Below, one piece after another: positions 1-5,008 of a DNA stretch of 7,794 nucleotides (positions are counted from its first letter, which is position 1; every line of letters starts with the position of its first letter). Source of the stretch: an uncultured Clostridium sp. (GTDB taxonomy: Bacteria; Bacillota_A; Clostridia; Lachnospirales; Lachnospiraceae); NCBI GenBank assembly GCA_947174825.1, contig CAMWKN010000056.1:1-7794 (forward strand). Reading direction: 5' to 3'. The position numbers and the translations under genes were made by a program. The notes under the pieces were generated by a model that saw only the letters and a list, made by a program, of their open reading frames with translations, had not been told where the DNA came from and did not search any database.

Positions 1-611
1 AAATGTCAGAAGTCGGGACAGATATATCTGAGTTGAAGACAGAAATGTCAGAAGTAGGGACAGATATATCAGTGTTAAAGAAAGACATATCTGTGATGAA
101 GAAAAATATATCCAATCTGGAGACTACGGTTTCTATGTTGGAGACAGAAATGTCCAAAGTGCAGAAAGATATTTCTGTGTTAAAGAAGGATGTGTCCATT
201 TTAAAGGCGGAAATGTCTGAAACCAGGGAAGATGTATCCGTTTTAAAGGCGGAGATGTCCGAAATCAGGGAAGATGTATCTGCGATAAAGAAAGACATAT
301 CCATTTTGAAGACAGAGATTTCTATGGTGAAAATGGAGGTGGGAATGGTCAAGACAGATATCACTTTTCTGAAGACCAAGATGACTGCTTTGGAGGAAAG
401 CACACATTCTGTTGTTTTGCGTCTTGAAAATTATACAGATAGAGATGTAAAAATATTAGCCGAGAATTTTGGGTATTTAACAGACAAATTGAATGAGGCT
501 ATTCCGGCGGCAGATAAGAATCTGTCATATGAGGTTAAAGTAGATTATCTGATGATCGAAGTTAAAAAAATGCAAAAGAGTCTTACGGATATTAAAAACC
601 AAATAGCATAA
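1..611 (+). CDS. Heptad-repeat coiled-coil protein, 5'-truncated by the window edge
   Basis: The visible part is 202 residues, ending at TAA 609-611. From the first visible Met, 19 uninterrupted heptads (about residues 1-133) of the type D-I-S-V-L-K-K carry Ile/Val/Met and Leu/Val at the a/d spacing, a strong parallel coiled coil rich in Lys, Glu and Asp. A different C-terminal part follows (about 134-202) with the segment RLENYTDRDVKILAEN and a final amphipathic helix. I see no signal peptide or membrane segment, so a cytoplasmic protein is likely. The ATG at 3 is probably not the start: bases 1-2 (AA) fit the GAA codon that precedes the same ATG one repeat later (45), and no ribosome site can be seen. 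From memory, similar coiled-coil proteins with an 'LEN...RD.KILAE' tail recur in clostridial genomes without known function; I assign none. A terminator follows, so it is a separate unit from the signalling genes. Confidence 0.8.
   Translation, partial: MSEVGTDISELKTEMSEVGTDISVLKKDISVMKKNISNLETTVSMLETEMSKVQKDISVLKKDVSILKAEMSETREDVSVLKAEMSEIREDVSAIKKDISILKTEISMVKMEVGMVKTDITFLKTKMTALEESTHSVVLRLENYTDRDVKILAENFGYLTDKLNEAIPAADKNLSYEVKVDYLMIEVKKMQKSLTDIKNQIA
3..401 (+). repeat. In-frame tandem heptad (21-nt) array with 42-nt higher-order copies
   Basis: Nineteen 21-nt units encode the heptads of the coiled-coil protein. Some neighbouring pairs form near-identical 42-nt copies: 3-44 against 45-86 match at about 36 of 42 positions by eye, and 199-240 against 241-282 at about 38 of 42. 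Several differences in the second pair are silent or conservative. This points to recent duplication of two-heptad blocks, and copy number may vary between strains. Units towards the 3' end are more diverged. Confidence 0.8.
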
Positions 612-633
612 TTGCTTCTATATTGTTTTGTTT

Positions 634-677
634 GAGTGTGATCCTGCTGTAAGAATGTGCGGATCACGCTCTTTTTT
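634..677 (+). terminator. Rho-independent terminator of the coiled-coil gene
   Basis: The arm GAGTGTGATCC (634-644) pairs with GGATCACGCTC (661-671) over 11 bp with a single T-G wobble. The loop is 16 nt and six T residues follow (672-677). It lies 23 nt after the stop codon at 611, the expected place for the transcript end of that gene. Confidence 0.88.
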
Positions 678-715
678 GCAATATAGGAAAATGGTGGTAT
701 ATAATGGTTCTCCAA

Positions 716-737
716 CAAAAACGCTTTAGCGTTTTTG
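716..737. terminator. A/T-flanked perfect hairpin, possible bidirectional terminator
   Basis: CAAAAACGC (716-724) and GCGTTTTTG (729-737) are perfect inverted repeats around a 4-nt loop TTTA. The arms have a GC core with A5 on one side and T5 on the other, so on either strand the hairpin would end in a short U-run inside the stem. It could back up the terminator 40 nt upstream or stop antisense transcription. The T-run is part of the stem rather than free, so termination is plausible but not certain. Confidence 0.45.
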
Positions 738-845
738 CAGCACAATGTGTTGACGATGCGCTTTTTGCTCGTAAGTTATACTGTATTCGTTATGGGTAAT
801 GTGAACAATTAATGCGAAATGATAAAGTCAAAAAAATGAGATCTA

Positions 846-874
846 TTGCTTAATATTGGCTAATCCGTTATAAT
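846..874 (+). promoter_or_regulatory. Probable sigma-A promoter of the signalling operon
   Basis: A perfect -10 box TATAAT (869-874) lies 17 nt after TTGCTT (846-851), which keeps the TTG of the -35 consensus but matches only 3 of 6 positions. Transcription would start near 881, giving an AT-rich leader of about 140 nt before the ATG at 1020. A second, weaker candidate is TTTACA (931-936), 16 nt, then GATATT (953-958), with a start near 965. Both lie after the two hairpins and point at the HD-GYP gene. I found no operator and nothing resembling a cyclic-di-GMP riboswitch core in the leader. Confidence 0.55.
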
Positions 875-1007
875 TATAGTAACTGTGTATAGAAAAGAAT
901 ATCAATACTTAAAAAACATTTTATGATTTATTTACAAATATAAAATATGATAGATATTTTGGCGATATATGTGGCAACAATGGATGATAGGTGACGGCAA
1001 ATTTGAT

Positions 1008-1012
1008 AGGAG
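1008..1012 (+). promoter_or_regulatory. Shine-Dalgarno site deciding the start of the HD-GYP gene
   Basis: AGGAG lies 7 nt before the ATG at 1020. The open frame extends upstream to an ATG at 969, but that codon has no ribosome site, and the extra 17 residues precede the first beta strand with which receiver domains normally begin. The start at 1020 is therefore preferred. Confidence 0.85.
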
Positions 1013-1019
1013 CAATAGG

Positions 1020-2087
1020 ATGAAAAGTATAATTTTAGTGGTGGATGATGATAAAACGAATTTAATGTTGGCACAGAAAATTTTGCTTCCCCAGTACCGT
1101 ATGGCAGCTACCAACTCAGGTGCGGCTGCATTGAAATATTTAGAAAACAACCGACCGGATTTGATCCTGCTGGATATTAATATGCCAGAGATGGATGGTT
1201 TTGAGGTGATGGAAAAGCTTCGGGAGAATGAGGAGACAGCCTCCATTCCGGTTATTTTTCTGACTGCGGACAATACGGCAGAAACTGAGGTGGAATGTTT
1301 TCGTGTGGGTGCGATGGACTTTGTTGTAAAGCCTTTCGTGCCGGATATTCTGTTAAGCCGGGTGGCAAAAACACTAGAGCTGGAGCAATATCGCCACAAC
1401 TTGGAAAATATGGTTCGGGAGCAGGCGGAAAAAATTACAGAAGATGCCAGACGTCTCAGTAAGATTCAAGACTCTGTCATTGTTGGAATGGCGAATTTGA
1501 TTGAGAGCAGGGATGGCAGTACAGGAAAACATGTCAAGAATACACAGATGTATGTGAGGATGATTGCCAATGAACTGTTTCAGCGGGGATTGTTCCCGGG
1601 GGAACTGACGGAGGAGTACATAGAGGATCTCTGCAAGGCGGCACCATTACATGATGTGGGAAAGATTAAGGTGCCGGACGCGATCTTGCAGAAACCGGGC
1701 AAATTGACACCGGAAGAATTTGAGACAATGAAACGTCATACTACCTATAGCCGCAAAATTATTGAAACGATTATTGGAGATATCGAGGATGAGCATTATG
1801 TCCGTATTGTGGGGGATATTGCTATGTATCACCATGAGCGGTGGGATGGTACCGGATATCCGGCAGGCCTGATGGGGGATAATATTCCATTGTCGGCACG
1901 GATTATGGCAATCGCAGATGTGTTTGATGCCCTTTATGAGGAACGTTGTTATAAACCACCGATCCGTCCTATTGAGCGGATTATACAGATTATGTCAGAG
2001 GGGAGAGGGACGCAGTTTGATCCGGTCATTATTGATGTATTTATGGAAATGCTCCCTATGATGAAAAAGGTGCTGCACATTCAATAA
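1020..2087 (+). CDS. Receiver/HD-GYP response regulator, predicted cyclic-di-GMP phosphodiesterase
   Basis: The product is 355 residues and resembles RpfG-type regulators. Residues 3-120 form a CheY-like receiver: acidic pair D9-D10 (with D11), phospho-acceptor D52 in LLDINMPEMDG, T82 and K104 (VVKPF). A charged helix (about 120-150) joins it to an HD-GYP domain (about 152-350). The metal and catalytic signature looks complete: H171, HD at 211-212 in HDVGKIKVPD, H240, the HH pair 271-272, GTGYP at 277-281 and D300. Such domains hydrolyse cyclic-di-GMP to pGpG or GMP in the cytoplasm, usually under control of receiver phosphorylation. It is the first gene of a tight operon, 21 nt before a hybrid kinase with HPt, its likely phosphate donor. 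No GGDEF synthase or DNA-binding output is in view. The family assignment is very secure; activity and substrate are inferred from intact motifs. Confidence 0.95.
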   Translation: MKSIILVVDDDKTNLMLAQKILLPQYRMAATNSGAAALKYLENNRPDLILLDINMPEMDGFEVMEKLRENEETASIPVIFLTADNTAETEVECFRVGAMDFVVKPFVPDILLSRVAKTLELEQYRHNLENMVREQAEKITEDARRLSKIQDSVIVGMANLIESRDGSTGKHVKNTQMYVRMIANELFQRGLFPGELTEEYIEDLCKAAPLHDVGKIKVPDAILQKPGKLTPEEFETMKRHTTYSRKIIETIIGDIEDEHYVRIVGDIAMYHHERWDGTGYPAGLMGDNIPLSARIMAIADVFDALYEERCYKPPIRPIERIIQIMSEGRGTQFDPVIIDVFMEMLPMMKKVLHIQ

Positions 2088-2092
2088 AAGAA

Positions 2093-2111
2093 AGGCGAGG
2101 TAGCTGTCTTG
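2093..2111 (+). promoter_or_regulatory. Ribosome site plus TTG start of hybrid kinase 1
   Basis: AGGCGAGG (2093-2100) lies 8 nt before TTG at 2109-2111. The first in-frame ATG (2166, residue 20) has only a weak purine stretch upstream and would begin inside the first membrane helix. The TTG start is therefore favoured and may lower translation relative to the neighbours, which use ATG. Confidence 0.65.
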
Positions 2112-4982
2112 GAAGAAAATCTTTTTGCAACGGAGAAACTTAACAGTAGGTTAGAGCGGACTGTTATGTTGGTTATGACTATCTACTCTATTGCTGCATT
2201 GATTGCCGCATGGTTTTTGGGGTGGAATATCTACAAGAAGGAAATTCTCATTGTAGCAGTCGCCGCTGGCTGGATCGTCAGTATTCGGGAAATCTGGAGC
2301 CATGAGACAAGGGCGAAATTTATTGCTTTGGTATCATGGATTAATTATCTGATTTTTGCTCTGAGCACGGATAGCTTTATTTCTATCTTTTCCGTGATGG
2401 CGGGAGTTATTGTTTTGATGGCGGTTTTCTATAATCCGCAGATTTTGTCTATGGGGCTGGTTGTACCAGTTATTGTCTTCATCTATCATATGTTTATTGC
2501 AAAAACGGTTGCCATCTCTTCGTTGAATGAATTATTGCGGGTTGTGATGCAGATGCTGTCAGTTTATACCGTGTCTGCTGTGGTCTGGATTATGATGCGC
2601 AGCCATCGGGAGGCAAATGAGACGCTGATGCAAAATATCAGCGAGTTAAAAGTTGCCGAGCAGAGTAAAGATGACTTTATGGTAAATATTTCCCATGAAA
2701 TCCGAACTCCTATTAATGCGGTGTGTGGTATGAGTGAAGCGATTTTGCAGGAGGATCTTCCTGTCAATGTCCGGAGAGATGTTATTGATATTCAGGCAGC
2801 GGGACGCAATTTGTTGTCTTCTGTCAGCAACATACTGGACTTTTCAGAGCTGGAAAGTGGCAAGATGGAGCTGGCAGAGGAGAGTTACAATATTACATCT
2901 ACCATTACAGATATTATTAATATGACATTGACACTGGAAAATGGGAAAGATTTGGAGTTTATTGTAGATTGTGATTCGGATTTGCCTAGCAATCTGGTGG
3001 GAGATGAGCAGAAGCTGCGGCGAATTGTGATTAATCTTTTGGACAATGCCATGAAATTCACGAAAGAGGGCGGTGTGATCCTTCGTATCAAGGGAAGAAA
3101 AGAAGAGTATGGCATGAATTTGATTGTCAGTGTCAGAGATTCTGGAATTGGTATTAAGCGTAGTGATATGGAGACGATTTTTACTAGTTTTAACCAGGTG
3201 GATTCCAAGCGTAACAGAGAGGAAGGCGGTGTAGGTCTGGGACTTGCCATTACCCAGGCTTTAGTTCGCAGTATGGGTGGTTTTATTACAGTGAATAGTG
3301 AGCCAGGAGTGGGCAGCGAGTTTTGTTTTACCGTTCCCCAAAAGGTGTTGGATGAAACTCCGATTGTGTCCATTAAGAATCGAAGCCATCTCTTTGCCAT
3401 TTGCTATATCAATATGGATAAGTATAACTATTCTGTGGTCAGAGAAGGTTATGAAAGTAGTATCCGTCATATTTCAGAGCAGCTTGGAATTTTGTTTCGA
3501 ACCTGTCGGAATCTGCCAGAATTGAAGCGTCGTATCGAGAGAGAAAAATATACCCATATTTTTATTGGTTGGGAGGAGTACTGCGAAGACCGGAATTTCT
3601 TTGATCAGCTTGCCGGTAAAATTACAGTAGTGCTGCTCTTGGAATACGAGCAGGAATTACTGGTAAACAGTAATATGCTGCGAATTTATAAACCATTTAC
3701 AGTGTTATCCATCGCTGCTGTATTTAATGGACAGAGGTTGATTCAAAATGATGAACAGCATATGAGCCTGCACAACCGCTTTATTGCGCCAAGTGCCAAT
3801 GTATTGGTAGTAGATGATAATGCAATGAACTTAAAGGTTATGGCGAGACTTCTTCTTCCTTATCAGATTAAAGTAACGACGGCAAACAGCGGACAGGAAG
3901 CTTTGGATAAACTGGATAAACATAGATATGATTGTGTATTTCTGGATCATATGATGCCGGAGATGGATGGTGTGGAGACTCTGCATAAAATCAGACAGAA
4001 GCCAGGAACACATTTTCAATCTCTTTCGATTATTGCATTTACGGCAAATGCTATCGGAGGTGCCAGGGAGATGTTTCTGTCGGAAGGCTTCGATGATTTT
4101 ATAGCCAAGCCTATTGAGTTAAGTGTGTTGGAGCGTATGCTTCGTCGATATATTCCAGAACAAAAGCAGATTATTGTAGAGGAAGAAGAAACAGATGTAC
4201 CAAAAGCGGTACAGAAACCAGAAAAGGAAAAAATGGAAAAAACAGATGTCAAGGTGGTCAAATCCGTCACCAGGGAAGAGGAAGATTCCTCTTCGGCATT
4301 GGATACCAAAGGAATTACCAAACTGATTCGAGCCGGAATTAATGTGGATCAGGGGATTTCGTATTGTGGAGACAGAGAGGGATTCCGGGAAATTCTTTCT
4401 ATTTATCACAAGGAGGGTGCCAATCGGAAACGGCAGCTGCTTAGCTGTTTTGAGCAGGAAGACTGGAAAAATTACGTCATTAATGTGCATGCCCTAAAGA
4501 GTAATTCCAAAGGGGTGGGCGCTAACGAATTGTCGGAGATGGCGTTAAATCTGGAAATGGCAGGAAAAGAAAACCGTATTGACTATATACTGCAGCATCA
4601 CGAGGAATTAGTGCAGACACATGATGAACTTTTACAGATACTGGAAAATAATGAGTTCCTTTATCCGGAAGGAGAGCAGCAGCCAGAGGAAACAGTAGAG
4701 CAGGATGACACGGATGAGAGTCTGTCAGAGGATGAACCGACAGGCGATGAGGTGACAGAGCAATCTTTGACCGAAGTGCTGGCGGCACTGGAAGAAAAGC
4801 TTTCTGAATTTGAGAGTGAGGGTTTGGAAGACATTTTGAAAAGCCTGGCAAATTGTCAGTGCCAGGATGTGCCGTTGACAGAACTGGCAGAGCAGATCCG
4901 GGAAAAAACAAATGAATTCGATTTTCTGGGCGCAGCGGAATTATTGGAGTCATGGCGGGACAGATTGCCGTCAGATTCCTGA
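2109..4982 (+). CDS. Membrane hybrid histidine kinase with pseudo-receiver, receiver and HPt
   Basis: The product is 957 residues from a TTG start. Six hydrophobic segments (about 20-40, 45-60, 70-88, 92-108, 112-131, 142-163) have short loops and no large extracellular domain. The HisKA helix carries phospho-acceptor H196 (SHEIRTP). The ATPase domain (about 290-410) has the N box N309/N313, DSGIGI at 344-349 and GVGLGL at 374-379. Residues 425-545 look like a degenerate receiver: the acceptor position in HIFIGWEEY is not Asp, while KPF (528-530) survives. An intact receiver follows (564-683) with D569-D570, D613, T645 and K667. A charged linker leads to an HPt domain (about 735-850) with H794 in HALKSNSKG. 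An acidic stretch and a helical tail (about 886-950) end the protein. This is a complete His-Asp-His relay in one chain; its HPt most likely feeds the HD-GYP regulator encoded 21 nt upstream. The stimulus is unknown; the membrane part and tail are the least certain. Confidence 0.94.
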   Translation: MEENLFATEKLNSRLERTVMLVMTIYSIAALIAAWFLGWNIYKKEILIVAVAAGWIVSIREIWSHETRAKFIALVSWINYLIFALSTDSFISIFSVMAGVIVLMAVFYNPQILSMGLVVPVIVFIYHMFIAKTVAISSLNELLRVVMQMLSVYTVSAVVWIMMRSHREANETLMQNISELKVAEQSKDDFMVNISHEIRTPINAVCGMSEAILQEDLPVNVRRDVIDIQAAGRNLLSSVSNILDFSELESGKMELAEESYNITSTITDIINMTLTLENGKDLEFIVDCDSDLPSNLVGDEQKLRRIVINLLDNAMKFTKEGGVILRIKGRKEEYGMNLIVSVRDSGIGIKRSDMETIFTSFNQVDSKRNREEGGVGLGLAITQALVRSMGGFITVNSEPGVGSEFCFTVPQKVLDETPIVSIKNRSHLFAICYINMDKYNYSVVREGYESSIRHISEQLGILFRTCRNLPELKRRIEREKYTHIFIGWEEYCEDRNFFDQLAGKITVVLLLEYEQELLVNSNMLRIYKPFTVLSIAAVFNGQRLIQNDEQHMSLHNRFIAPSANVLVVDDNAMNLKVMARLLLPYQIKVTTANSGQEALDKLDKHRYDCVFLDHMMPEMDGVETLHKIRQKPGTHFQSLSIIAFTANAIGGAREMFLSEGFDDFIAKPIELSVLERMLRRYIPEQKQIIVEEEETDVPKAVQKPEKEKMEKTDVKVVKSVTREEEDSSSALDTKGITKLIRAGINVDQGISYCGDREGFREILSIYHKEGANRKRQLLSCFEQEDWKNYVINVHALKSNSKGVGANELSEMALNLEMAGKENRIDYILQHHEELVQTHDELLQILENNEFLYPEGEQQPEETVEQDDTDESLSEDEPTGDEVTEQSLTEVLAALEEKLSEFESEGLEDILKSLANCQCQDVPLTELAEQIREKTNEFDFLGAAELLESWRDRLPSDS

Positions 4983-5008
4983 AATAGCTGCAGAATGGAG
5001 GTCAAGAT

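Noticed and set aside
3..401. CRISPR array or intergenic direct repeats
   Set aside because: The 21/42-nt periodicity is wholly in frame, has no spacers and encodes regular heptads, so it is a protein repeat.
545..745. Minus-strand frame of 66 codons across the end of the coiled-coil gene and the terminator
   Set aside because: It reads through the terminator stem and the A/T hairpin, overlaps a real gene in antisense and has no recognisable protein character.
969..1019. Upstream extension of the HD-GYP gene to ATG 969
   Set aside because: There is no ribosome site before 969, and the 17 extra residues do not belong to a receiver. AGGAG with 7 nt spacing supports ATG 1020.
880..1019. Cyclic-di-GMP riboswitch in the leader of the HD-GYP operon
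   Set aside because: Expected from the gene content, but the conserved core of the class I aptamer and a paired GC-rich architecture are not visible in this AT-rich stretch.
932..1399. Minus-strand frame of 155 codons opposite the receiver domain
   Set aside because: It lies opposite a highly conserved receiver coding sequence; its Ser/Thr/Ile-rich translation is typical of antisense shadows.
4016..4953. Several minus-strand frames opposite the 3' half of kinase 1
   Set aside because: They mirror the receiver, HPt and acidic tail; low-complexity Ser/Phe/Pro translations arise from antisense of Glu- and Lys-rich codons.
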